Below, one piece after another: positions 55,873 through 63,975 of a stretch of 64,000 nucleotides of DNA. The stretch comes from Persicirhabdus sediminis (GTDB taxonomy: Bacteria; Verrucomicrobiota; Verrucomicrobiia; Verrucomicrobiales; Akkermansiaceae), in NCBI RefSeq assembly GCF_016595495.1, contig NZ_JAENIM010000009.1, positions 62,001-126,000 of the forward strand. The letters are read 5' to 3'. The notes under the pieces were generated by a model. The model saw only the letters and a list, made by a program, of their open reading frames with translations, was not told the origin of the DNA and did no database searches. The stretch's first letter is position 1. The number at the start of each line of letters is the position of its first letter. A program made the position numbers and the translations under genes.

Positions 55873-58437
55873 CTAACGCCATTCGTGGCGTGGGTAGCGT
55901 CCAGCGAGGTCTTTTTTCATCTGCGGGTAGCCGGTTTTCCAGAAACCAGCTAGGTCTTTGGTGATCTGCCACGGTCGCTGGTTTGGCGCTAAAATATGCA
56001 CCAATAAATCAACATTGCCGCCGGCAATCTGCGGCAAGCTGTCCACATCGTAGAGGTGCTGAAGGCGCAGCGCAATCCACGGTTCTTTACCCTCGGCATA
56101 ATAAACTTTAGCTTTGCGGCCATTGGCTAGAACAACTTGCTCAGGAGCATAGGCAGCTAACACCTCGTGCTGAGCTGGCGACAGCCATTGGCGCAAAACC
56201 GGCATCACCTTGCGGCTCTTGATTTCTTTGTACGACTTAGCTCCCAAACAAAGCTCGGTAAATAGCACCTCTCTATCAGCTGAGGAAAACCCGGGCATTT
56301 CTAACTCAGGCATCCACTCACTCAAGTTCACCACACGCGCAATCCAGCGGTCGACGTCGCGATCCCAAAACTTGAGCACAAGTTCACCAGAAGCCACGCG
56401 CTCAGCTAACAACTCAGCAGCACGCTCAGCATCAGGTTCCCCGCCCACCTTTGAATCAATCACAATATCTCGCCAGCGCAGCTCATGGCGCTGCACCACG
56501 CGGCGCACTTGTTCATCGTAAATAGCTTCATTTAGCTCGCTGAGATGCACCTGATCAGCCCTGCCTATCAGCTCTTGTTTGTCTATCACCGTACAGCGTT
56601 TGAGATGTACCGTGATATCTTTGCCGCCAACTTCGGTTACTTCGGCAGCCACAAATAACTCACCGCCGCGAGCCACACTTTGTTTGTCTAGCTGGCCACG
56701 GCGCCCGCCTACCAATCGGCAAGCCAATGTTGAGCTGCCCATTTTTTGTCCCAGCCTATCAGCAAAGGGAACAAACATCGCGCTGGCTAGAGAGAATTGG
56801 TTCTCGTCAAAATTCACCTTCTTCCACGGCAAATTCAGCCGTCTGCACATCTGCTCAAGCTGGCGGAACGATTGGCCTAACTCACGTGCGCCACGAGCTG
56901 ATAGACCTTTATTTCTGCAAGCTGATGGGTTCAGTCGGTTTTGGTTTTGCGTCCACTGGAAGGCGCGCCAGTAGGCGGCAAAATCACTAACATCACCGTC
57001 GTAAGTAAAGCTCTCCAAGGCATCGCCCTGCGGTAAAAATAAGCTCTCAGCTTGCTCAGCGGCAGCAACAAATGCAGCCTCTGCCACACAGCCATGCTGC
57101 GCGGCTGATAGAATCAGACAAGCATAACGTGGATGAATCGGCATGCGCATCATCCAGCTACCATCTTCGGTGAGCATTTCTAGCTCGTCGATGGCCCCTA
57201 GCTGGTGCAGCAGAGCCAATGACTTGCTGACAGTTTCCTCCTTCGGCGCGTCTAACCATCGGTAATCTGCAATTTCATCCACCCCCTGAGATTTCAGCCC
57301 AAGCAGAGCCTCGGTGATGTCCATGCGCTGGACTTCTGGGCTATCAAAATCGTCGCGCTTGGCATGTTCAGCTTGCGACCACAAACGCACACACAAACCT
57401 GGAGCGGTTCGCCCAGCGCGACCAGCACGTTGGTCAGCAGACGCTTTGGAAATCTTCCTAATTAACAAACTATCGAGTCCACGCGTCGAATCGTAAACGG
57501 CAATGCGCGCGAGCCCAGAATCTATCACCGCCGTAATGCCCTCGATGGTCAGTGAAGTCTCCGCCACGTTGGTTGAAACAATGATCTTTTTGCCGCTACC
57601 GTGAATCGCCAATTCTTGTTGGTCGATGGGTAAGTTAGAATACAGCGGGTAAACATGATAGCCTTTCGCCCAGCTAGCATTTTCTAGCAAGGTGATGGTT
57701 TTGCGAATCTCATAACCACCGGGCATAAATACCAACAAGTGGCCGTCAGTTTGCGCCACCAGCTCTTTGGCTGCATCGGCAGCTTGCTCCCAGACGGGTT
57801 TATTTCTGGCCACCTCGCGGGCGCCGCCAGCTGGCTGATAGGCAGCGCTGCGGTAGTGAATATCCACTGGGTAGCTACGCCCCATTGCCTCTAGCGATGC
57901 ACATGGTGATAGATATTGCGCCAGCCCAGATTGCTCCAGCGTCGCCGACATCACTACCAGCTTCAGATGATTATTGCCGCCATCTTGTAAATCTAAACAA
58001 CGCGCCAAACAAAGGTCGCTAGCCAGCCGACGTTCATGAAATTCATCAAATACCACACAGGCCACTCCAGCTAGATCTGGGTCGTCTTGAAGCATACGCT
58101 GCAGCAGACCATCAGTTAGAAATAATATCTTTGTCTGTTTATTGTACTTGGAATCAAAGCGCACCGCGTAGCCAACTTCCTCGCCAAGTTTGACACCTCG
58201 CAGTTTGGCCACCCAGGTGGCTAACATGCGCGCTGCAATCCGTCGTGGCTGGACAACCAAAATCATGCCCTCAGCCAGCTGGCTATCGAGAATCATCTGC
58301 GGCACACAGGTCGACTTACCCGAGCCCGTTGGGGCCTTGAGCAAGACACGGTTGCCACTGCGCAACGAGCTTTCCAGCTCAGATTTGATTTCTAGTACCG
58401 GTAAATCCACCGCCACATCACATCTGGCGCAGCTCAC
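55873..58437 (-). CDS. hrpB: HrpB: DEAH-box ATP-dependent helicase
   Basis: 854 residues. Walker A APTGSGKST (about residue 36), motif II DEFHERR (a DEAH variant, DEFH, typical of HrpB), SATLEQSGL, and the QRAGRAGRTAPG motif are in order. The C-terminal HrpB domain ends RPWQITKDLAGFWKTGYPQMKKDLAGRYPRHEW (cited in part), its family hallmark. Cellular role is unclear. The frame's first codon is GTG at 58437; later GTGs are possible starts. It lies 51 bases after the HAD gene on the same strand. Confidence 0.94.
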   Translation of the reverse strand: MSCARCDVAVDLPVLEIKSELESSLRSGNRVLLKAPTGSGKSTCVPQMILDSQLAEGMILVVQPRRIAARMLATWVAKLRGVKLGEEVGYAVRFDSKYNKQTKILFLTDGLLQRMLQDDPDLAGVACVVFDEFHERRLASDLCLARCLDLQDGGNNHLKLVVMSATLEQSGLAQYLSPCASLEAMGRSYPVDIHYRSAAYQPAGGAREVARNKPVWEQAADAAKELVAQTDGHLLVFMPGGYEIRKTITLLENASWAKGYHVYPLYSNLPIDQQELAIHGSGKKIIVSTNVAETSLTIEGITAVIDSGLARIAVYDSTRGLDSLLIRKISKASADQRAGRAGRTAPGLCVRLWSQAEHAKRDDFDSPEVQRMDITEALLGLKSQGVDEIADYRWLDAPKEETVSKSLALLHQLGAIDELEMLTEDGSWMMRMPIHPRYACLILSAAQHGCVAEAAFVAAAEQAESLFLPQGDALESFTYDGDVSDFAAYWRAFQWTQNQNRLNPSACRNKGLSARGARELGQSFRQLEQMCRRLNLPWKKVNFDENQFSLASAMFVPFADRLGQKMGSSTLACRLVGGRRGQLDKQSVARGGELFVAAEVTEVGGKDITVHLKRCTVIDKQELIGRADQVHLSELNEAIYDEQVRRVVQRHELRWRDIVIDSKVGGEPDAERAAELLAERVASGELVLKFWDRDVDRWIARVVNLSEWMPELEMPGFSSADREVLFTELCLGAKSYKEIKSRKVMPVLRQWLSPAQHEVLAAYAPEQVVLANGRKAKVYYAEGKEPWIALRLQHLYDVDSLPQIAGGNVDLLVHILAPNQRPWQITKDLAGFWKTGYPQMKKDLAGRYPRHEWR

Positions 58438-58488
58438 AACTGCAAGCCAATCTTTGCACGACGAACTAACACACCATGCAAATTTCTC

Positions 58489-59289
58489 CTAGCTGGAGAA
58501 ATAATGTTCTAATGACTCGATGGCGCCACGGCTAGCTGGCTGGCTGGCAGTGTACCCCCCTAGTTTGTCGACCACTTGTTTGATTTCCTCAGCGGCATTG
58601 CTAGGGCATGCTAACATGCCGGCGACATTGAGATCCATCATGCCAAAATCATTATGGCCATCGCCAATGGTGAAGCGGTTTTGCGCCTCCACGCCTAACA
58701 TCCCGCCCACCTCAGCTAGCGAGCTGCCTTTATTATAATGTTTATGGCTAAATCTCAGGTAGATGGAATTGCGTTCGTAGCTGAGATTCGGGTGGCGGTT
58801 AGCCTGGCGCGCGATCTGCTCGACGATGCGATCCATTTCCTCATGTGAGCTAGCCACCACTCCGGCTGGTTCTTCTTTGTCGGCAGCCCACTCGGCCTCG
58901 GTATTCTCTTTGACCCAGCGCTGCATTTCTTTGAGCAATCGGCGCGATCGCCAGAATAACCAGCGGTGATCGCGGTCGCATTTGCGGTTCCATTTCTTAG
59001 CTGGCTGCCAGCGACCAATGCCAGCTGGCATGAAAATCTCGCGCTCGCGGGCGATGACAAAATCGGGCAGAAATGGGAATTTGCCTTCATTAAACCCCTG
59101 CACCATCTGAAAAAGTGACCGCCCAGTATTGATTCCCCACAGTGCTCCGCGCTCGCTACGCAGCGACTCTATCAGCTCAAAAAATGCGGGTTCCACGGCG
59201 GGATTACTAGCTGGATCATGCAGCGTGCCGTCAAAATCAAAAGAAAGGAGGTAGCGTGCTTGTCCTGGCTGCGGTAATGAATTTCTCAT
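58489..59289 (-). CDS. HAD-superfamily phosphatase, Cof/sucrose-phosphatase-like
   Basis: 266 residues. Motif I is SFDFDGTLHDP (about residue 16), motif II is GINTGRS, and the C-terminal motif is TIGDGHNDFGMMDL with the metal-binding Asp pair. The cap between them fits the Cof-type IIB subfamily, whose members act on sugar phosphates. The substrate is unknown. It precedes hrpB and may share its transcript. Confidence 0.88.
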   Translation of the reverse strand: MRNSLPQPGQARYLLSFDFDGTLHDPASNPAVEPAFFELIESLRSERGALWGINTGRSLFQMVQGFNEGKFPFLPDFVIAREREIFMPAGIGRWQPAKKWNRKCDRDHRWLFWRSRRLLKEMQRWVKENTEAEWAADKEEPAGVVASSHEEMDRIVEQIARQANRHPNLSYERNSIYLRFSHKHYNKGSSLAEVGGMLGVEAQNRFTIGDGHNDFGMMDLNVAGMLACPSNAAEEIKQVVDKLGGYTASQPASRGAIESLEHYFSS

Positions 59290-59424
59290 AGTCTGCGAAA
59301 ATCTAATGGCTGACGCGACGAGACTAGCCCAGCTCAGCGGTCACGCAAGGATCGATACAGCCAGCTGGCAAGATGGCTAAAAAATTGCTGTTCATCTCGC
59401 CAAGATGGTCTATTTTGCCGCCAA

Positions 59425-60192
59425 ATGAGCGAAAAATCGACAAAGCAACAAGAGAACCCATTGGCCAACATCATGTGGAATGTGCTCATTCCCGTCGTCG
59501 CGCTAAGTTTTCTAAGCAAAGGCGACAATAACCCGCTCGAGCAAGCCGCCAACGAGAAGCTGTGGCACATTGGTCCCGTATGGGGCATGATCCTCGCCGT
59601 CAGCCTACCAGTGATCTACGGCATCCACTTTTTCATCAAAAACAAAAAGGCCAACTTCTTCTCCATCCTCGGCATCATCAGCATCCTGCTCACTGGTGGC
59701 ATCGCCCTGATGACTTTCCAGAAAGATGGCACCGTGCAGGATCACGCACCATTCTGGTTTGCCCTCAAGGAGGCCGCCGTGCCAATGATCTTTGGCATCA
59801 CCATTCTGGTTTCGCATTGGACCAAAACACCGCTAGTTCGAGTCTTCCTCTACAACCCTGATTTTTTCAACATCCCGAAGATCGAAAAAACCGTGCGCGC
59901 TAAAGGAGCTGACAGCGAATATAACAAACTCATCTTCACTGGCACCCTGCTGCTTTCCGGCTCATTTTTCATCAGCTCAGCGATGAACTACTTCCTCGCC
60001 ATGTACCTGCTCAACGGCAATACCGGCAGCCAGGAAGTCTTCAACGAAGCCGTTGGCAAACTCACCGCTTGGGGATTTGCCGTGATTGGTCTGCCAATGA
60101 TGGTCATCCTCATGATCACCATGTGGAAGCTCGTTTCTGGCCTGCAGCGTATGACTGGCATGGATAACGAAGAAATCCTCCTGCCACGCTAA
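59425..60192 (+). CDS. VC0807-like integral membrane protein
   Basis: 255 residues with about six membrane helices. PLANIMWNVLIPVVALSFLS, the helix near VWGMILAVSLPVIYGIHFF and the block NYFLAMYLL fit the VC0807-type family of unknown function. A soluble loop carries VRAKGADSEYNKL. Monocistronic; 155 bases follow without a gene before the pseudopilin. Confidence 0.75.
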   Translation: MSEKSTKQQENPLANIMWNVLIPVVALSFLSKGDNNPLEQAANEKLWHIGPVWGMILAVSLPVIYGIHFFIKNKKANFFSILGIISILLTGGIALMTFQKDGTVQDHAPFWFALKEAAVPMIFGITILVSHWTKTPLVRVFLYNPDFFNIPKIEKTVRAKGADSEYNKLIFTGTLLLSGSFFISSAMNYFLAMYLLNGNTGSQEVFNEAVGKLTAWGFAVIGLPMMVILMITMWKLVSGLQRMTGMDNEEILLPR

Positions 60193-60348
60193 TTCACACC
60201 CGTGAATTCATTTTCAAGCACTTAAAATCTGCCCGTCAGCTCGTATTTCTAGCTGGCCAGATGCCAACAGGCGGCAGAGTTTTAGCAGAAATATATGATT
60301 GCCCCAGCAGCCTCGCCGGCTAGTGTGAGCTAATCTTTATTTATCTTT

Positions 60349-60924
60349 ATGAAAATAAACGCATACACACCATCAAAGTCGGCACGCGGATTCACCCTCA
60401 TGGAGATCATGGTTGTCATCGCCATCATCTTAGCTCTAGCAGCCCTCGGCGTCGGTGGCTTCACCGCCGTGAATGAAAAAGTTCGCCGCGATAGCGCAAA
60501 GCTGCAGATCCGCTCCATGTCAGCAGCTCTAGAAACCTACAAAAATGAACAAGGTGACTACCCAATAGGCAACGGCAACGCCGGCAGCTCCAGCGAAGTC
60601 TACTCCGCTCTATTTGGTGACTACAACTTCGACGGTACCACCGACGATGGCGAAGTCGTTTACCTCGCCACTCTCGACCCTAACGCCGCGCTGAAAAGCC
60701 GTATCGCATTCTCATCTAGCAACTCATACATCCTCGTCGATCCATGGAGAGACGTTTCTGAGCCTAGTAAAAACGAATACCGCTACTACCGCAGCGAGCA
60801 AGAAAGCGATCCTAGCCAAATGAACCCAGACTTCGACCTCTGGTCAAATGGCCCTGACGGTGAAGGTGGCCCTAACGGCACCGAAGCACAGCGCCGCGAC
60901 GATATCACTAACTGGGACTACTAA
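60349..60924 (+). CDS. GspG-like type II secretion pseudopilin
   Basis: 191 residues. The prepilin signal is RGFTLMEIMVVIAIILALAALGVGGF, with cleavage after Gly and the conserved Glu at +5, followed by the helical spine and a GspG-type C-terminal block with NEQGDYP. It should be the major or minor pseudopilin of a type II secretion or type IV pilus-like machine, but no other machine gene is near. Verrucomicrobiota often carry many solitary copies. Ends with a terminator. Confidence 0.87.
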   Translation: MKINAYTPSKSARGFTLMEIMVVIAIILALAALGVGGFTAVNEKVRRDSAKLQIRSMSAALETYKNEQGDYPIGNGNAGSSSEVYSALFGDYNFDGTTDDGEVVYLATLDPNAALKSRIAFSSSNSYILVDPWRDVSEPSKNEYRYYRSEQESDPSQMNPDFDLWSNGPDGEGGPNGTEAQRRDDITNWDY

Positions 60925-60946
60925 TACTCAGCTTACCCATTTTCCC

Positions 60947-60979
60947 AACCTGCTCCAGCTCACTGGCGCAGGTTTTTTT
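60947..60979 (+). terminator. Intrinsic terminator of the pseudopilin gene
   Basis: Outer stem AACCTGC / GCAGGTT with an inner CCAG/CTGG pairing, followed by TTTTTTT; 22 bases after the stop. Confidence 0.85.
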
Positions 60980-61015
60980 ATGCCTGCGAAATGCCAGCTA
61001 GCTGGAGGTCTGCAT

Positions 61016-62086
61016 CTAGCAGTCTATCGAAAAATGCTTTTTAAGTTTCTTCACCGTGTGAGCCCAGCGTGCCGCAGTCGGTTTACACACTGTGTTTTGG
61101 TTGCCAAAAAATCCAGTTTCTCGGTAAGCTTCATGGTTAGGAACCGTCATTAGCCAGTTCACCGCCACAAAGTACTCAGCCTTTTTGGCGTCATCGTCAT
61201 ATTCGCGGTGATAGTCACCTTTGCTCAGAAAACTACGCTGTCCAAACTCGCTAGCGACGACTGCGGGTGCTGTCACCTCGCCCACGCCAACAAATCCACA
61301 TTTAGGAATATTCACCCAGATGCGATCCCCTGCTGCGAGTTGTTTCAAAGTTTTTGAATACCAATCACCGCCGCCAGCGCTGACAAATCCATATTCAACT
61401 GCCTCCGCCCAGCTGCGTCGATCACTCTCGCCAAAGGAAACATAATATTCCCCATTCCATGGTTCACGCGCCCCACTAGTTGCATTTTTGGCGTTGATGC
61501 TTGTTTCCACAGGATCAGCCAGCCAAGTACGACTGAGCAGTCGCTCATTCCGGTGCTGGAATACCTCAAAAAATAAGACGTTGATGGCGACGTCCAGCTC
61601 GTTGAGGTAATTGACTATTCGCTCGGTACTAGCATCGAGCTTCGAGGCAACGACTACTATCTGATGGCTACTATTCAGATCTTCTTCATTCAGCTTGCCG
61701 CCAAAGAAATTCTCGAAGCAGAGGTCGAGGCTCTCAGCTGAGTGATTCAGCCTTTCTCTACAGTGATCATAAATCTCGGCAATGTCATTAGATTCAAGTG
61801 TCTTGATCCATGACGCGTAGTCCAATGCCTGAGCAACGACATCGCGTGGTGTCTTGTCCTTTTTTAGCTCAATCACCACAAGATTGCCCTCAGCATCAAT
61901 CGCCAGCAGATCGATAAATCCCCCATGTGTCGTTTGCACTTGCTGACCAATCAGCAACCAGTGATCAGAGAGAATCGACGGCTCCTGCACAATCATTCCC
62001 TCCAGCTGCGCCTCTGAATCCAGCGCTGTTGATTGAAGACGCTTGGGCTGCTCAGAGACATTCCAGAGAGTATTGGTGATAGGCAT
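61016..62086 (-). CDS. NucS-like PD-(D/E)XK nuclease with PUA/EVE-like C-terminus
   Basis: 356 residues. The N-terminal nuclease core shows E29 in AQLEGMI, D59 in GGFIDLLAID, E73-x-K75 in VVIELKKD, and Q86 in VVAQALDY: the full PD-(D/E)XK ligand set, in the DUF91/NucS-like order. A middle region (100-200) is alpha/beta. The C-terminal ~150 residues (GDWYSKTLKQLAAGDRIWVNIPKCGFVGVGEV) look like a PUA/EVE-type base-reading fold. A nuclease coupled to a modified-base reader suits type IV-like restriction or DNA repair. It flanks a decayed restriction locus. Confidence 0.78.
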   Translation of the reverse strand: MPITNTLWNVSEQPKRLQSTALDSEAQLEGMIVQEPSILSDHWLLIGQQVQTTHGGFIDLLAIDAEGNLVVIELKKDKTPRDVVAQALDYASWIKTLESNDIAEIYDHCRERLNHSAESLDLCFENFFGGKLNEEDLNSSHQIVVVASKLDASTERIVNYLNELDVAINVLFFEVFQHRNERLLSRTWLADPVETSINAKNATSGAREPWNGEYYVSFGESDRRSWAEAVEYGFVSAGGGDWYSKTLKQLAAGDRIWVNIPKCGFVGVGEVTAPAVVASEFGQRSFLSKGDYHREYDDDAKKAEYFVAVNWLMTVPNHEAYRETGFFGNQNTVCKPTAARWAHTVKKLKKHFSIDC

Positions 62087-62311
62087 ATGATCGTTAATTA
62101 GCTAGAAGTTATCAGTAGCTGCTTGGAGCGTTAAGAAAGGTATTAAGAAAACGAAATATAAATAATCCTGTTTACAATTCGGGGTTTTGGGTACAAGTTC
62201 CTATTAATGCCGCAAGGCAGATCTTCCTAGCCTTATGGCTCAGGATTCGGTTTTTTCCTCGTTCGCCCGATAAGTAACGGGGATTTTTTGTGCCTATAAG
62301 TAATGGTGCCA

Positions 62312-62830
62312 TCACGTATTTGACCAAATTTTCTTTGCATTTTTGAGATAATGCGAGAGCTGCTGCCGGCTGACGCAGTAAGCGGTGGAAAATTTGAACC
62401 CTCCACTTCTTAAAGGTTCCAGCCAAATAATATAGCCTTGCGCCCATGATACATATGCTCGCTTCCCGGGAAAAGGGCGACTGCCTTCTTCGGGCACGCG
62501 GAGAGGAACTTCCCAGCATTCGGTTTTCAGCCCTCTGCCCTCTATAATAATTTTGATCCAATCGATTCGCTCGACACGCTTGCGGTCGACTTTATTTTTA
62601 CTGAATTCAGAACGCTTTCTATCCTTTGATGTATTGAAGGCATGATGGTACCGATCTTCAAAAAAACGCACGGATAAGCCGTCATGAGAAGTAATGTCAC
62701 CTGACCGCCGGCCTGACTCAAGGTAATCTTCTTTATAGATCCGCAGCCCCTCATCATAGACCTGCTCATCAGAGTAAGCTGAAAAGTCGAAGATTCCATG
62801 AGCTTTCAAAGATACGCTGCCTTGCTTCAT
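62312..62830 (-). CDS. Small basic protein, possible RNase-toxin-like fold, paired with DUF3800
   Basis: 172 residues, basic. No firm family. The order RYHHAF (60-65), KRVERIDWIKIIIEG (84-98), then KRAYVSW (123-129) and GFKFSTAYCV (144-153) resembles, in pattern only, phage/polymorphic-toxin nucleases of the barnase-EndoU-colicin E5 class (PBECR-like), which end in an FxTAY-type strand. H62/H63, K123 and T149 would be candidate catalytic residues. It overlaps by 4 bases the end of the DUF3800 gene, so both are translated together. About 225 bases without a recognisable gene separate it from the NucS-like gene. Confidence 0.55.
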   Translation of the reverse strand: MKQGSVSLKAHGIFDFSAYSDEQVYDEGLRIYKEDYLESGRRSGDITSHDGLSVRFFEDRYHHAFNTSKDRKRSEFSKNKVDRKRVERIDWIKIIIEGRGLKTECWEVPLRVPEEGSRPFPGKRAYVSWAQGYIIWLEPLRSGGFKFSTAYCVSRQQLSHYLKNAKKIWSNT

Positions 62831-63519
62831 CTCAACTGGATCTTGAAAAGATTTAATTTTGAAAGCGCTGGTGAGCTATCAGTACTAGTGAGGCTGTAGC
62901 CACGTTTCTCTTCGATGTATTGAATTAGGTCAGCTTTGGGTGAGTCTGACTGGACGCCTGACCATTTGGCAGCCGTTGCCCCAGTAAGAAGGTCTGCAAT
63001 TTGGGCTAGCGGGCTGTCCTGCGAGTTAATTACATTCAGGCTTTTGAGCTTAGATCCATGTGCAAGTTTGGCGTCGATACAGCGCTTCAGAACCTTGTAT
63101 CGATCAAACACCTTGTTTTTTTTGAAATCCAGTAACACGGAATGCTCGCCAGGCAGCTCCAACCACTTGATCAACATCTCGTAATAGAATTTATAAAAAC
63201 CAAGCTCATCATCGCCACCTTGAAACTCGTCGTATTTGATTTGCTTCTTATCGATAATGATGCAACGAAAATGGATTGGATTTTCGAAGTAGTAATCGAT
63301 CAATGCCTTATAAGAGCCTAGCATCAACCTACTGGTCTTTGACCATTTAACCTCCGCCCCTATTGAATGTTCAGAGTAGAGGGCTCTGAGGCCTTTTAGG
63401 AGTTTACTTTTCTGGGCTGTAGGTACCCAGATACCGCCGATTGTCATATAACCATCAGATGAACCGCTGTCATGACGGCTCTCATCGCAGTAGATAGTGT
63501 AGTTCAAAGGTGTGGCCAT
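62827..63519 (-). CDS. DUF3800 protein
   Basis: 230 residues. The opening YTIYCDESRHDS (D12, E13), the TIGGIWVP block and a C-terminal DSPLAQIADLLTGA are the DUF3800 signatures; the acidic residues suggest an RNase H-like nuclease fold. DUF3800 genes are often near phage, restriction or toxin genes. Here it starts 6 bases after an hsdS remnant's stop codon and overlaps the next gene by 4 bases (ATGA-type). That spacing implies it was once the next gene in a type I restriction operon. Confidence 0.85.
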   Translation of the reverse strand: MATPLNYTIYCDESRHDSGSSDGYMTIGGIWVPTAQKSKLLKGLRALYSEHSIGAEVKWSKTSRLMLGSYKALIDYYFENPIHFRCIIIDKKQIKYDEFQGGDDELGFYKFYYEMLIKWLELPGEHSVLLDFKKNKVFDRYKVLKRCIDAKLAHGSKLKSLNVINSQDSPLAQIADLLTGATAAKWSGVQSDSPKADLIQYIEEKRGYSLTSTDSSPALSKLNLFKIQLR

Positions 63520-63525
63520 GATAGA

Positions 63526-63624
63526 TCAGATGGTAGCTTTCTCGACGATGGTGTCGGTGAGGGTTCCTTGGGTGGTTTGGGCGGATTGCAGTTTGGCTTT
63601 GAGGCTGTCGCAGAGAGTAATAGG
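63526..63624 (-). pseudogene. hsdS: hsdS remnant: C-terminal end of a type I restriction specificity subunit
   Basis: About 32 codons, reading LCDSLKAKLQSAQTTQGTLT and then DTIVEKATI before TGA (63526-63528). Typical HsdS proteins end with exactly this LCD-xLKxxLxxAxxTQ...LxDxIVExA helix. In-frame stop TAG (63625-63627) lies just before, and no start codon or earlier HsdS sequence precedes. The rest of the gene is missing. Confidence 0.75.
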
Positions 63625-63649
63625 CTAGTCACCTTGTCTAAACGCTGCA

Positions 63650-63838
63650 CTATTGGCGCTCAGAGGATTTAATTACCATTCGGTTACGTGTTGTAAATGT
63701 GACTTCACGGCGAATTTGCGTCATCTCATCCCAAGCAGCGTCGAGAATTGCAGGGGTGATAAATTTAGCGTCAATGTCTGACTCACTGAGTTCTAACTTA
63801 TCTTTCTTGTCCATTATTGAGAGTTTCTGGGAGTTCAC
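63650..63838 (-). pseudogene. hsdR: hsdR remnant: N-terminal start of a type I restriction endonuclease subunit
   Basis: A 62-codon frame. The segment SESDIDAKFITPAILDAAWD followed by EMTQIRREVTFTT is the well-conserved beginning of many HsdR proteins, which continue for 700-1000 residues. Here the match ends after about 50 residues; a few unrelated codons (RNRMVIKSSERQ) lead to a stop. The helicase and nuclease domains are gone. It lies 26 bases upstream of the hsdS remnant on the same strand, so a deletion appears to have joined the head of hsdR to the tail of hsdS. Confidence 0.75.
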
Positions 63839-63941
63839 TGTTTTCAGCTAACACCGATAAAGCATTACTAATGAAAATCGATAGTAAAATAAGGAAATCT
63901 AATGAAATCACAGAGCTAGCAGGCTAACTAGCTAGACACAA

Positions 63942-63975
63942 AAAATGGCAGCCCACACACACGGGCTGCCATTTT
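63942..63975. terminator. Intrinsic terminator upstream of the island
   Basis: Perfect 13-bp stem AAAATGGCAGCCC / GGGCTGCCATTTT with an 8-base ACACACAC loop; A and T tracts allow use in either direction. It probably ends a gene beyond the right window edge or bounds the island. Confidence 0.8.

Noticed and set aside
60193-60348. Possible tRNA or small RNA between the VC0807-like and pseudopilin genes
   Set aside because: No cloverleaf or T-loop motif; only a weak AGCTGG-containing hairpin.
62172-62561. 129-codon minus-strand frame downstream of and overlapping the 172-residue gene
   Set aside because: It overlaps the better frame at 62312-62830, which starts in an ATGA overlap with DUF3800; its composition looks random.
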